From Phytohalomonas tamaricis (GTDB lineage: Bacteria > Pseudomonadota > Gammaproteobacteria > Pseudomonadales > Halomonadaceae), in assembly GCF_003012345.1 (NCBI RefSeq), contig NZ_PVRV01000020.1, positions 496,001 through 560,000 of the forward strand: a DNA stretch of 64,000 bases, read 5' to 3'. Below are positions 9,120 through 17,991 of this stretch, one piece after another. A program made the position numbers and the translations under genes. The notes under the pieces are model-generated. The model was not told the DNA's origin, did not search any database, and saw only the letters and a program-made list of their open reading frames with translations. How positions within the stretch are numbered: the first letter of the stretch is position 1; each line of letters opens with the position of its first letter.

Positions 9120-10196
9120 TTAGCCAGCGACAGGCACCATCAGCAGGAAGGCCGGATCATCCAACTCTATTATTTCAGGCGTTTTTTGCAGCAAACCACT
9201 GTTGATGTCGCGCTTGAAAACAGCGATGTGGCCACTGTCCTGATTGCCGACCAGAAGAAACCGACCGCTGGGGTCGAGGGTAAAATGGCGCGGCGTTTCA
9301 CCCCGGGTCGATTCATGCCCCTGTAGGGTCAGCATGCCGTTTTCAGCATTAACGGCATAGATCACGATCTCATTTTGTGAACCGCGATTGGACGCATACA
9401 GGAACCTGCCATCAGGTGACATCTGCACTTCCGCACCGCCATGCTTTAGCGTATGCACACCCTTGGGCGCCATGTTGACGCTCTGCACTTTTTCAAGCTC
9501 ACCATTAGCGTAGGCGAGCACATCGATATCACCGTCGAGTTCACCGATCAGATAAGCAAACCGACCATCAGGGCTAAAATGCATCAACCGTGGCCCCTTG
9601 CCAGGATCGACCGGTAAATGGACGGCTGATTCCTCATGTAACGGCTGCCGAACATCATCGGTGATAGTGAAGCGGTAGAGCTTATCGTTGCCGAGATCCC
9701 CTACGAACAGATACTTGCTATCCGGCGAGACGACCGTCGAGTGAATATGTGCCGCCTCCTGACGCTCAGGATCGACACGGCTGCCACCCCCGAATTCGAT
9801 CACCTGCACCGCCTTGTCAAGGCGTCCGCTTTCATCGACCGGAATTACGGCCAGGCTGCCGCCGCTATAGTTGGCGATGAAGAGATAACGACCATCAGGG
9901 GAGACGCTGACATAACAGGGATCGGCGCCCTGTGAAGACACTTTGTTGATAAACGTGAGTTCACCGGTACGCGGATAGAAGCGAAACGCACTGACCTCAC
10001 CCGGACGATCACTACCGATTTCATTGACCGCAAATACAAAACGCTGGTCATGGGCAATGGCCAGATAGGACGGACTAGGCGTGGTCGTTACGCCTTTTTC
10101 CTCACATCTACCGGTGGTAGCCTCGAAGCGGTAACGATGGATACCTTCACTTTGACCCTGCGTATAGGTACCAACTAACAGATGACATTCATTCAT
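9120..10196 (-). CDS. YbhE-type lactonase (6-phosphogluconolactonase family)
   Basis: Seven-bladed beta-propeller lactonase of the YbhE/Pgl family. The enzyme class hydrolyses 6-phosphogluconolactone (oxidative pentose phosphate pathway), although related propellers act on other lactones. Repeated blade motifs are visible, for example SPDGRYLFIANY, SPDSKYLFVGDLG, SPDGRFAYLIGE, SPDGRFLYASNR and DPSGRFLLVGNQD. The chosen ATG (MNECHLLVGTYT) has an AGGGAGG ribosome-binding site and matches family N-termini; a longer frame to 10235 has no such site. It could work alongside the gluconate-producing glucose dehydrogenase at 58.5 kb, but that link is inference. Confidence 0.85.
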   Translation of the reverse strand: MNECHLLVGTYTQGQSEGIHRYRFEATTGRCEEKGVTTTPSPSYLAIAHDQRFVFAVNEIGSDRPGEVSAFRFYPRTGELTFINKVSSQGADPCYVSVSPDGRYLFIANYSGGSLAVIPVDESGRLDKAVQVIEFGGGSRVDPERQEAAHIHSTVVSPDSKYLFVGDLGNDKLYRFTITDDVRQPLHEESAVHLPVDPGKGPRLMHFSPDGRFAYLIGELDGDIDVLAYANGELEKVQSVNMAPKGVHTLKHGGAEVQMSPDGRFLYASNRGSQNEIVIYAVNAENGMLTLQGHESTRGETPRHFTLDPSGRFLLVGNQDSGHIAVFKRDINSGLLQKTPEIIELDDPAFLLMVPVAG

Positions 10197-10340
10197 GGCA
10201 CTATTCCCTCCCTGGTTAATGCAGTGATTGGGCATATGCTCAGATCATACGTTAATTGCGATTTAAGCGCCCACGCAGCAATGTAGGCTAACCTAGAGCA
10301 AGCCCCCCTTTTTCTATGAACCGCTTACAGGAGTCGCCCG

Positions 10341-11381
10341 ATGCCTCGCCGCCTTTGGCCCGTTTTAGCCATGACGCTTACTCTGCCTGTCGTATTACCT
10401 GCCCATGCGCTTGCCGATACGTCCAGCAATGCTCCTGTCTATGGGCCACGACTTGAAGGCTTTGATTACCCTTATGAGGTCAAATACTTCGATCTCGACT
10501 CCCAACGCCAGAAGCTGCAGATGGCCTATATGGATATCGCCCCGGAAGGTCAGGCAAACGGACAAACCATCGTGCTGCTGCATGGCAAGAATTTTTGCGG
10601 TGCGACCTGGCAGAACACCATCGAGGCGCTAACGCAGAACGGCTACCGCGTCATCGCTCCCGATCAGATCGGTTTCTGCAAATCGAGCAAGCCTGAGCGC
10701 TATCAGTACAGCTTCCAACAGCTGGCCGCCAATACCCATGCCCTGCTCGACTCACTCGGCATCAAGCATGCGACGATAATGGGCCATTCGATGGGCGGCA
10801 TGCTCGCCACCCGCTATGCGCTGATGTACCCCGACGACACCGAGCAACTGGTACTGGTCGACCCGATTGGACTCGAAGACTGGAAAGCCAAGGGCGTACC
10901 GTGGCAAAGCATTGATGACTGGTACAAGAGTGAGCTGAACACCACGGCTAAAAAGATCCGCAACTATCAGCAGTCCACCTACTATGCCGGCACGTGGGAG
11001 CCACGCTATGACCGCTGGGTCGAAATGCAGGCCGGGATGTACCGCGGCGAGGGCAAAGAGATCAATGCCTGGAGCCAGGCGCTGACCTACGACATGATCT
11101 ATAGCCAGCCGGTGGTTTATGAGTTCGATGATCTGAAGGTACCGACGTTGCTCTTGATCGGCGAACAGGACAATACCGCTGTTGGCAAGCAGCTCGCTCC
11201 GCCCGAAGTCAAAAAACAGCTAGGCCATTATGATGTGCTGGGTGAGCAGGTTGCGGCGCGTATTCCTGAGGCGAGACTGATCGAATTTCCTGATCTCGGC
11301 CACTCGCCACAAATTCAGGCACCGGAACGCTTCAACAAGGTCCTGCTCAGTGGTCTGGAAAAAGAACCGCAGGAAAAATAA
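10341..11381 (+). CDS. Secreted alpha/beta hydrolase
   Basis: 346-residue alpha/beta-fold hydrolase with a clear signal peptide (residues 1 to about 25, ending PAHALA), so periplasmic or secreted. Features: oxyanion region LLHGKNFCGATW (about 80), nucleophile elbow GHSMGG (Ser at about 150), a late Asp in LLIGEQDNTA and a catalytic His in DLGHSPQ near the C-terminus. The substrate is not evident. The preceding CAGGAGTCGCCCG is a good ribosome-binding site. Monocistronic. Confidence 0.9.
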   Translation: MPRRLWPVLAMTLTLPVVLPAHALADTSSNAPVYGPRLEGFDYPYEVKYFDLDSQRQKLQMAYMDIAPEGQANGQTIVLLHGKNFCGATWQNTIEALTQNGYRVIAPDQIGFCKSSKPERYQYSFQQLAANTHALLDSLGIKHATIMGHSMGGMLATRYALMYPDDTEQLVLVDPIGLEDWKAKGVPWQSIDDWYKSELNTTAKKIRNYQQSTYYAGTWEPRYDRWVEMQAGMYRGEGKEINAWSQALTYDMIYSQPVVYEFDDLKVPTLLLIGEQDNTAVGKQLAPPEVKKQLGHYDVLGEQVAARIPEARLIEFPDLGHSPQIQAPERFNKVLLSGLEKEPQEK

Positions 11382-11388
11382 AACGCAT

Positions 11389-11414
11389 CGCGCCCCGACG
11401 AAGGCCGGGGCGCG
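11389..11414 (+). terminator. GC-rich hairpin after the hydrolase
   Basis: 9-bp stem CGCGCCCCG / CGGGGCGCG with an 8-base loop just after the hydrolase stop. It lacks a T-run, so it is a weak or factor-assisted terminator at best. Confidence 0.5.
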
Positions 11415-11455
11415 AATGGATAGTCACCGCTTCCGCACAGGTGCATCCCATTAAT

Positions 11456-12133
11456 TCATGATTGGCGTAGCGCAACCGTACGCCTTGACGCGATACGATC
11501 CGCCTGCCTGGTCGGCTCGGGCAGCTTGTAACGGGTCAGGCAGTGCATCACCCAGTCCACCGAGGTGTCGAGATCAATGCGATGGCCGGTTGAAATGAAT
11601 AGCGGCTTGATTTTTTCACGAGTCCGCAGCACAGCGCCGATGGTTTCCTTGCGATCGACCAGCGGCACCCAGCCGCCTTTCTCTTCGGGCACGTCATCGT
11701 AGCGGCCACACAGGCGGCTTTTACCGACGCCGATAGTTGGCATATCGAGCCATAACCCCAAATGCGCGGCGATCCCCAACCGACGTGGATGGGCGATGCC
11801 CATGCCATCCACCATGATCAGATCAGGTTGCACCGTTAGCTGCGCATAAGCCTCAAGCGCCGCCGGTAATTCACGAAATGATAAAAGTCCTGGAATATAC
11901 GGCATCTGCGTCGGTGCACGGTGAAGGGCCTGATCAACAATTTCCAATTCCGGATAGGTCATCACCACGATGACGGCTCGCGTCGTGTTGCCTTCATCCT
12001 CGAAGCCGATATCGACTCCGGCAATATGACGCACCTCGCCTAGACGATTTTCGCGCTCAACGCGCGGCGCGAGTTGCTTTTGCAGCTCGATGGCCTCGGT
12101 GGGATCAACGCTCCATTCATGTAGTACCGGCAC
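11456..12133 (-). CDS. nfi: Endonuclease V (deoxyinosine 3'-endonuclease)
   Basis: Repairs deaminated bases by nicking DNA 3' to deoxyinosine. Catalytic acidic residues sit in AGVDIGF, the wedge region in MPYIPGLLSFRE and the second acidic site in MVDGMGIAHPRRLG. The GTG at 12133 is chosen because AAGGAGG lies 5 bases upstream and it gives 225 residues, close to E. coli Nfi (223); a longer ATG frame lacks a comparable site. It lies downstream of otnI on the same strand and could be read from that transcript, though it has no role in sugar-acid use. Confidence 0.93.
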   Translation of the reverse strand: MPVLHEWSVDPTEAIELQKQLAPRVERENRLGEVRHIAGVDIGFEDEGNTTRAVIVVMTYPELEIVDQALHRAPTQMPYIPGLLSFRELPAALEAYAQLTVQPDLIMVDGMGIAHPRRLGIAAHLGLWLDMPTIGVGKSRLCGRYDDVPEEKGGWVPLVDRKETIGAVLRTREKIKPLFISTGHRIDLDTSVDWVMHCLTRYKLPEPTRQADRIASRRTVALRQS

Positions 12134-12267
12134 ATCTTCCTCCTTTGTATTGATCTGCATCCTTGCCGATTCAATATAGTTGATTGTGCCACTACGCTTT
12201 GCTCGCCAGCCAAAAGCCCAGGTGCAGGCCATCGAGACAGGCGATCTTGTCCCTGACTTTAGGCCGC

Positions 12268-13047
12268 TCAGCGCCGGTAAGGCGCGAACCAGTCAAGGCC
12301 AGCCACTGTCTCGCCACGCGGCTTGTATTCGCAGCCGATCCAGCCGTCATAGCCCTGCGCATCGAGCTGTGCAAACAACCAGGCATAGTTGACCTCGCCG
12401 CTATCCGGCTCATGGCGTTCCGGTACACCGGCAATCTGGATATGGCCAACCGTGTCACGGTAACGCTGATAGGTCTTCCAGATATCACCGTCCATGATCT
12501 GGGTGTGGTAGAAGTCCATCTGCACGCGCACGTTGGGCTCATTTAACTCCGCGACGAGCTCATGCCCCTCGGCCTGATGATTGAGAAAATAGCCTGGCAT
12601 GTCGCGCGTATTGATCGGCTCGATCAGCAGTTCAATGCCATGCTCGCCCAGCCGCTGCGCGGCAAAGCGCAGATTATTGAGATACGTCTCCTTGAGCTTG
12701 CGTCGTGAGAGGCCTTCTGGCGCCAGTCCCGCCATGGCGTGCACGCGCTTGCAGTTCAACGTCAAGGCATAGTCCAGCGCAGTCTCGACGCTGTCGCGGA
12801 ACTCCGCCTCGCGCCCCGGCAGCGCGGCGATACCACGCTCGCCCGCCTCCCAATCGCCCGGTGGCAAATTGAACAGCGCCTGGGTCAGATCATGGCGCTT
12901 GAGTTCCTCCGCGATGTCCTCGGCAGCAAACGCATAAGGAAAGAGAAACTCGACGCCGCCAAAACCGTTGACGGCGGCCTGTGCGAAGCGTTCCATGAAT
13001 GGCACTTCGTTGAACATCATGGTGAGATTGGCTGCAAAACGGGGCAT
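12268..13047 (-). CDS. otnI: 2-oxo-tetronate isomerase (hydroxypyruvate isomerase family)
   Basis: TIM-barrel sugar isomerase of the Hyi/OtnI family. In this locus it most likely converts 2-oxo-tetronate to 3-oxo-tetronate. The protein is 259 residues (E. coli Hyi 258) and begins PRFAANLTMMFNEVPFMERF. It contains metal/base-binding segments LLIEPIN (Glu near 143) and QMDFYHTQI, plus IGCEYKPRG near the end. The start is the internal ATG preceded by AGGAGAGTG. It is the last gene of ltnD-otnK-otnC-otnI; the linkage is the main reason for choosing OtnI over plain hydroxypyruvate isomerase. Confidence 0.88.
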   Translation of the reverse strand: MPRFAANLTMMFNEVPFMERFAQAAVNGFGGVEFLFPYAFAAEDIAEELKRHDLTQALFNLPPGDWEAGERGIAALPGREAEFRDSVETALDYALTLNCKRVHAMAGLAPEGLSRRKLKETYLNNLRFAAQRLGEHGIELLIEPINTRDMPGYFLNHQAEGHELVAELNEPNVRVQMDFYHTQIMDGDIWKTYQRYRDTVGHIQIAGVPERHEPDSGEVNYAWLFAQLDAQGYDGWIGCEYKPRGETVAGLDWFAPYRR

Positions 13048-13082
13048 GACTCTCGCACTCTCCTGTGATTGCACTGTGGTAC

Positions 13083-13736
13083 TTACCAGCTTGCGCCGAA
13101 TGCCTGACGCAGCGCCTCGATATCGTCTTCGTTCAGCGTGCGTACGTCATGCTGGCGCAGCAACAGAAACAGCTTGGCCGTCTCCTCAAGTTCCTCAATC
13201 GCGTTGCGCGCCGCCTCCAGCGTCTTGCCGGCAACGACCGGGCCGTGATTGGCCAGCAATACCGCGCTGTAGTTGGCAGCGTACTCGCGCACCGCCTCGC
13301 CAAGGGCCGGGTCGCCAGGCCGATAATACGGAATCAGCGGCAGCCGCCCGACCCGCATCACAAAATAGGGCGTAATCGGTGGTAAGCAGGAATGCGGATC
13401 AAGACCATTCAGACACGACACTGCCGAAGAGTGCGTGGCATGCAGGTGAATGATGCCGCCAGCATCGGCACGTTGATCATAAAAGGCGCGATGCAGAAAT
13501 GACTCCTTGGTTGGCGGCTTGCCCGTGATCAGGTTGCCGTCCCAGTCGAGCTTGGAAATTTCGGCCGGGTCGAGTGCGCCGAGGCTGGCGTTGGTCGGTG
13601 TCATCAGCCAGCCGTTATCGAGCTTGGCGCTGATATTGCCGGAAGTGCCCGGCGCCATGCCCAGTTGGCGAAACGAGCGGCCAATCTCGGCGATCTCCTC
13701 GCGCAGGCGGTTTTCCTCAGTCGAAGTATTGAGCAT
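13083..13736 (-). CDS. otnC: 3-oxo-tetronate 4-phosphate decarboxylase
   Basis: Class II aldolase/adducin-family enzyme, predicted to decarboxylate 3-oxo-tetronate 4-phosphate to dihydroxyacetone phosphate. Zinc ligands are visible in IHLHATHSSAV (His-x-His) and LLANHGPVVAG. The phosphate-binding GTSGNIS lies near residue 34. The 217-residue form starts at the ATG three bases after the otnK stop; the GGGGGA upstream lies inside otnK, consistent with coupling. Length and motifs agree with the OtnC subfamily. Confidence 0.9.
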   Translation of the reverse strand: MLNTSTEENRLREEIAEIGRSFRQLGMAPGTSGNISAKLDNGWLMTPTNASLGALDPAEISKLDWDGNLITGKPPTKESFLHRAFYDQRADAGGIIHLHATHSSAVSCLNGLDPHSCLPPITPYFVMRVGRLPLIPYYRPGDPALGEAVREYAANYSAVLLANHGPVVAGKTLEAARNAIEELEETAKLFLLLRQHDVRTLNEDDIEALRQAFGASW

Positions 13737-13738
13737 TG

Positions 13739-15004
13739 TCACGGCAGCATCCCCCATGCCCTGGTCATGAAGTCCGGCGCGCCGAAGTTGCCCGACTTGA
13801 GCGCCAACGCTAATGGTTCACGCGTACCGATTGTGGTCGTCCACGGCACGCCGGGGTCGATGCTCGGCCCGATACGCAGTCCCTGCACGCCCAGCGCACC
13901 GACCACCGCACCGGCGGTTTCACCCCCGGCGACCAACAGCCGCCGTACGCCCTGACGTGCGACCATCGCTTGGGTAATCTCGGCCAGCGCACGCTCGACC
14001 AGCGCACCCGCGTCACTCACGCCGAGCTTCGCCTGGGCCTGTTTGACTTCGTCAGGCGACGCACTGGCATAGATCAGCACCGGCCCCGCGGAGAGATGTT
14101 CTTCGCTGAGTTTCAAGGCTTTCTCTACGACACGCTCATAATCGTCGGCCAGCGCCAGCGCCTCGACGTGAAAGCTCGGATAGTGCTGGCGTGCTCGTTC
14201 GACCTGTTCAAGCGTGGCGCGTGAACAGCTACCGCTGATAATCGCTTCGCGCCCGGCAATGGCCGGCAGCGCAGCGGCGTCATCGCAATGATTAAGACGC
14301 TCTGTCACGTTAGCTGGCAGCCCAAGCGCCAATCCCGAGCCGGCCGTTACCAGCGGCAAACCGCGGCAGGCACGCGCGAGCACATGCAGATCGTTGTTGT
14401 CGATCGCATCACAAACCGCAATGCCGACACCGGACTCCTTGAGCGCCAGCATGCGCCGCTGCACCGCATCCGCGCCCTGGCGGACCGTGGCATAGTTGAT
14501 CAGGCCCACGTCATGACGCGTCTGTGCGCCAAGCACACGGACAAGATTGGCATCTGTCATTGGCGTCAGCGGATGATCCTGCATGCCGCTTTCGTTGAGA
14601 GGGACGTCATTGGCAAACAGGTAGCCGTTATAAACGGTGCGCTTATTGGCTGGCAGTGCCGGGCAGGCAATGGTGAACGAGGTGCCGAGCGCTTGCATCA
14701 GCGCATCGGTGACCGGGCCGATATTGCCTGCGGGCGTCGAATCGAAGGTCGAACAATACTTGAAATAGATCTGCTCGCAGCCTTGTGCCTTAAGCCATGC
14801 CAGCGCATCAAGCGACTGCGCCACCGCGTCTTCAGCAGGAATCATGCGCGACTTGAGCGCGACAACTACGGCGTCGGCTCGCTCTTCCATTGCCTCCTGT
14901 GGCACACCAATCGTTTGAATAGTACGCATCCCGGCGCTGACCAGCATGCTTGCCAGATCGGTGGCGCCGGTGAAATCGTCGGCGATACAGCCCAGAATCG
15001 GCAT
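13739..15004 (-). CDS. otnK: 3-oxo-tetronate kinase (DUF1537 family)
   Basis: Four-carbon acid sugar kinase that phosphorylates 3-oxo-tetronate with ATP. The N-terminal domain opens with GCIADDFTGATDLA, the DUF1537 signature. The C-terminal nucleotide-binding domain contains GVRRLLVAGGETAGAVV. 421 residues is usual. The ATG at 15004 follows GAGGAGGG within the end of ltnD; a TTG six bases upstream is not needed. It sits between ltnD and otnC in a tightly packed operon. Confidence 0.93.
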   Translation of the reverse strand: MPILGCIADDFTGATDLASMLVSAGMRTIQTIGVPQEAMEERADAVVVALKSRMIPAEDAVAQSLDALAWLKAQGCEQIYFKYCSTFDSTPAGNIGPVTDALMQALGTSFTIACPALPANKRTVYNGYLFANDVPLNESGMQDHPLTPMTDANLVRVLGAQTRHDVGLINYATVRQGADAVQRRMLALKESGVGIAVCDAIDNNDLHVLARACRGLPLVTAGSGLALGLPANVTERLNHCDDAAALPAIAGREAIISGSCSRATLEQVERARQHYPSFHVEALALADDYERVVEKALKLSEEHLSAGPVLIYASASPDEVKQAQAKLGVSDAGALVERALAEITQAMVARQGVRRLLVAGGETAGAVVGALGVQGLRIGPSIDPGVPWTTTIGTREPLALALKSGNFGAPDFMTRAWGMLP

Positions 15005-15006
15005 GC

Positions 15007-15933
15007 TCAACCCTCCTCAGCGCTGTCGTTGGCCGCGCGGTCAGGCAGTGCAACGCCAGGGAAGATTTTCACTACAGCAGCATCGTCTTCACGCCCATAG
15101 CCTTGCGCCGAGGCCTGAGTAAACATGGTCAATGCCTGCGCGGTGAGCGGCAGCGGAAATTTGTCACGATGGGCGGTATCAAAGACTAGGCCAAGATCCT
15201 TGACGAAGATATCGACAGCGGAATGCGGAGTGTAATCGCCTGCGAGAATGTGCGGCACACGATTTTCGAACATCCAGGAATTGCCAGCGCTCTGGGTGAT
15301 CACGTCATAAAGCGTTTGCGGATCGCAGCCGCCACGGATGCCATAGGCCATCGCCTCAGCAGCAGCGGCGATATGTACACCGGCCAGCAGCTGATTGACC
15401 AGCTTGACCTGAGCCCCCTGCCCTGGCTTTTCGCCCAATCGATAGACCTTGGCGGCCACTGCGTCGAGCACGTTTTCCACCTTGGAAAACACCTCAGCCG
15501 GGCCCGACGCCATGACGGTCAACGCGCCCTGGGCGGCCTTGACCGAGCCACCTGAGATGGGCGCGTCAAGCAATAGCAGGCCGCGTTCGGCAAGATCATC
15601 GCCCAGCGCGGCGACCGCCTCCGGTGCGCAGGTCGCACAGGCGATAACGACGCTGCCCGGCGCGAGGCCGGCAGCAATACCGTGCGCGCCGAACAGTACG
15701 TCACGGGTCTGCTCAGCGTTGACGACCACGATCATCACCACATCGATCTGCGCTGCCATCTCATCGGGAGCCGATACCACCTGCCCACCTGCGGCTTCGA
15801 AAGTCTGGCGCGCCTCGGCACGTAAATCACAGCCCCAGGTATCAAAGCCGCTACGCAGCAGTGACTGCGCCATGCCCATGCCCATCGAGCCGAGCCCGAT
15901 CACGCCGACTCGCGGCCGATTCATTTCCGCCAT
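15007..15933 (-). CDS. ltnD: L-threonate dehydrogenase
   Basis: NAD(P)-dependent beta-hydroxyacid dehydrogenase, predicted to oxidise L-threonate to 2-oxo-tetronate. The Rossmann motif GVIGLGSMGMGMA opens the protein. The substrate-binding DAPISGGSVKAAQGALTVMASG and the catalytic-lysine helix around KLVNQLLAG (Lys near 176) follow. The 308-residue form starts at an ATG with AGGGAG upstream. The linked kinase, decarboxylase and isomerase favour LtnD over 3-hydroxyisobutyrate or tartronate semialdehyde enzymes. Confidence 0.88.
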   Translation of the reverse strand: MAEMNRPRVGVIGLGSMGMGMAQSLLRSGFDTWGCDLRAEARQTFEAAGGQVVSAPDEMAAQIDVVMIVVVNAEQTRDVLFGAHGIAAGLAPGSVVIACATCAPEAVAALGDDLAERGLLLLDAPISGGSVKAAQGALTVMASGPAEVFSKVENVLDAVAAKVYRLGEKPGQGAQVKLVNQLLAGVHIAAAAEAMAYGIRGGCDPQTLYDVITQSAGNSWMFENRVPHILAGDYTPHSAVDIFVKDLGLVFDTAHRDKFPLPLTAQALTMFTQASAQGYGREDDAAVVKIFPGVALPDRAANDSAEEG

Positions 15934-15964
15934 CCTTTTTCTCCCTGTCGCTTTCATGGTTGAC

Positions 15965-16723
15965 TCAATTGGCTGGCGCATCACGCTCCTGTGATTCGAC
16001 TCGCTTGAGCAGATCATCTGGTGCCTGAGTCAAGCGCCACCGAGCATGATCCAGATGACAAGCGGCCGCGTGGGCGGCCGCCTCGCCATCACCTTGGGTG
16101 ATCGCCTTAAGGATCGCCTCGTGCTCTTCCACCACCTGCGCCATGAACTGTGCACGACATGCCTCGTTGGTGCGCGTCACAGTGATCGCGTGATGGAGAA
16201 ACCGGTTGTAAAAATCGATCACGGCGATGAAGTGTTCATTATTTGAGGCCTCGGCAATGGCGCGGTGAAAGGCCATGTCCTGCTCAACGCCCGTATGGCC
16301 GGCTTCGACGGCTTCGTCGATATCGGCCATGGCGTTGCGAATCCGGCGCAGCTGCGATGGTGTACGTCTGTGCGCCGCCAGCCGTGCCGCCTCGACTTCC
16401 AGTGCACGCCGCAGCTCTAGTAGACCGACAACTGATTGAAACGACTTGTCCGGAATCGGTAGCTTGAGCGCTACCATCGGCGCCTCGGCGACAAAGCTGC
16501 CACTGCCGCGCCGGGACGTCACCAGCCCCGCATTACGTAGCATCGATATCGCCTCGCGTACTACCGAACGGCTGATGCCGAAACGCTCTCCAAGCTCCGC
16601 CTCGGTGGGCAAACGTTCGCCTTGGCGCATCTCACCGGCATGAATCGCTTCAGTCAGTTGTTGCGCGACCTGTTCAGATAGTTGCGGGTTGCGTTCCGGC
16701 AGCGTTTCTTTAACGCCTGTCAT
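15965..16723 (-). CDS. GntR/FadR-family regulator of the sugar-acid locus
   Basis: 252-residue regulator with an N-terminal winged helix-turn-helix (LPTEAELGERFGISRSVVRE, about 38-57; then GLVTSRRGSGSFVAE) and a C-terminal FCD ligand-binding domain whose metal-site residues are in DMAFHRAIAEASNN. It lies first in the minus arm, 31 bases before ltnD, and faces denD across a 220-bp region that contains TNGT-N3-ACNA type dyads. It is probably a repressor relieved by threonate, erythronate or a 2-oxo intermediate; the effector is inference. Confidence 0.9.
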   Translation of the reverse strand: MTGVKETLPERNPQLSEQVAQQLTEAIHAGEMRQGERLPTEAELGERFGISRSVVREAISMLRNAGLVTSRRGSGSFVAEAPMVALKLPIPDKSFQSVVGLLELRRALEVEAARLAAHRRTPSQLRRIRNAMADIDEAVEAGHTGVEQDMAFHRAIAEASNNEHFIAVIDFYNRFLHHAITVTRTNEACRAQFMAQVVEEHEAILKAITQGDGEAAAHAAACHLDHARWRLTQAPDDLLKRVESQERDAPAN

Positions 16724-16865
16724 GTCAGCTCACTTTCTTTCCAGCCCCCTCACCCATCCAGCTGCGTAATAGTCGCTGGGCGGCGGCGGGACACGGTGAT
16801 TTTGGCGTCTATCAGTATACGACTAAGGGCGCGAGACTAATGGCGATCTTGCTCCCTCAATAAAT

Positions 16866-16904
16866 TTGTCAGACAACATTACAAATAAGGATTGTCCGCA
16901 CAAT
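16866..16904. promoter_or_regulatory. Candidate FCD-type operators
   Basis: TTGTCAGACAA (16866-16876) is an exact TNGT-N3-ACNA dyad typical of FadR/FCD-subfamily regulators. A second dyad, ATTGT-CCGC-ACAAT, lies at 16891-16904. Both sit 40-80 bases upstream of denD and between it and the divergent regulator gene, fitting shared repression of both arms. Confidence 0.6.
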
Positions 16905-16943
16905 ACGTCTTTCGATCAAGGCAACCCAGCGAAGGAGGTTTTC

Positions 16944-17903
16944 ATGCATATTGTTGTTACCGGCGGCGCCGGTTTTATCGGAGCACGGCTGATCCAGCGG
17001 CTGCTCGATGACCATCAAACCATTGATGGCCATTCCATCACACGCATCACCTCACTCGATCTTGCTCCCTGCCCCGTTGATGATGAGCGCGTCGAATCAT
17101 TGACGGGCGATATTGCCGATATGGCGTTGATTGCCGGTGCACTTGGCGAAGACACAGTTGCCGTCTGCCACATGGCCGCTGTCGTCAGCTCGCAGGCCGA
17201 AGCCGATTTCGAGTTAGGCATGCGCGTCAATCTCGATGCGACCCGCGCGCTGCTCGAAGCCTGCCGCACCCATCCACGTACGCTGCGTTTCCTGTTTGCC
17301 AGTTCGCTTGCCGTGTTCGGCCCCGGCCTGTCGCAGCCGGTCGCCGAAGCGGTCGGTCCACAGCCGCGTTCCTCCTACGGTGCCCAGAAAGCCATCGGTG
17401 AGCTGCTGGTCAATGATTACAGTCGGCGCGGTTTCATCGATGGGCGCGTCTGCCGCCTGCCGACCATCGTGGTACGTCCCGGTAAACCCAACAAGGCGGC
17501 CTCGTCGTTCGCCGGCGCTATCATCCGCGAGCCGCTGGCCGGGCTTGAAGCCATTTGCCCGGTCGATGCGAACCTGCCGCTGTGGCTTTCCTCGCCACGC
17601 GCCGTGGTGGCCAATCTGATTCATGCGCTGACATTACCCGCCGGGTCGCTCGGTGACTGGCGTACGCTCAACTTGCCCGGCATTACCGTCACCGTGACCG
17701 AGATGCTCGATGCGCTCGAACGCCAGGCCGGCACGGCAGCGCGTCAGCGTGTGCGCTTCGAACCCGATGCCGTCATCGAAAAAATCGTCGCCAGTTGGCC
17801 GGGCGGACTGGAGATACAGCGCCCCCTCGCCCTCGGCTTTCAGGCCGACAATGATTTCGATGCCGTGGTGCATGCTTACATCGAGGAGTATGGCCGGCAG
17901 TAA
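16944..17903 (+). CDS. denD: D-erythronate dehydrogenase
   Basis: Extended short-chain dehydrogenase (NAD-dependent epimerase/dehydratase fold), predicted to oxidise D-erythronate to 2-oxo-tetronate. It has the N-terminal Rossmann GGAGFIGARL, the acidic DLAPCPVDDERVESLTGDI region and a YGAQKA catalytic Tyr-x3-Lys (about residue 145), followed by the DenD-like RLPTIVVRPGKPNKAASSF. The start at MHIVVTGG is fixed by AAGGAGG 5 bases upstream; a longer in-frame ATG would cross the operator region. First gene of the plus arm, ahead of the permease. Confidence 0.9.
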   Translation: MHIVVTGGAGFIGARLIQRLLDDHQTIDGHSITRITSLDLAPCPVDDERVESLTGDIADMALIAGALGEDTVAVCHMAAVVSSQAEADFELGMRVNLDATRALLEACRTHPRTLRFLFASSLAVFGPGLSQPVAEAVGPQPRSSYGAQKAIGELLVNDYSRRGFIDGRVCRLPTIVVRPGKPNKAASSFAGAIIREPLAGLEAICPVDANLPLWLSSPRAVVANLIHALTLPAGSLGDWRTLNLPGITVTVTEMLDALERQAGTAARQRVRFEPDAVIEKIVASWPGGLEIQRPLALGFQADNDFDAVVHAYIEEYGRQ

Positions 17904-17991
17904 GCATTGCTCAGTTGCCTCAACCCCATACCTTTGCATTGCATGACAACGTTCAACGCCCGTCACCACAATATCCAAGGAGTACGCCGCC

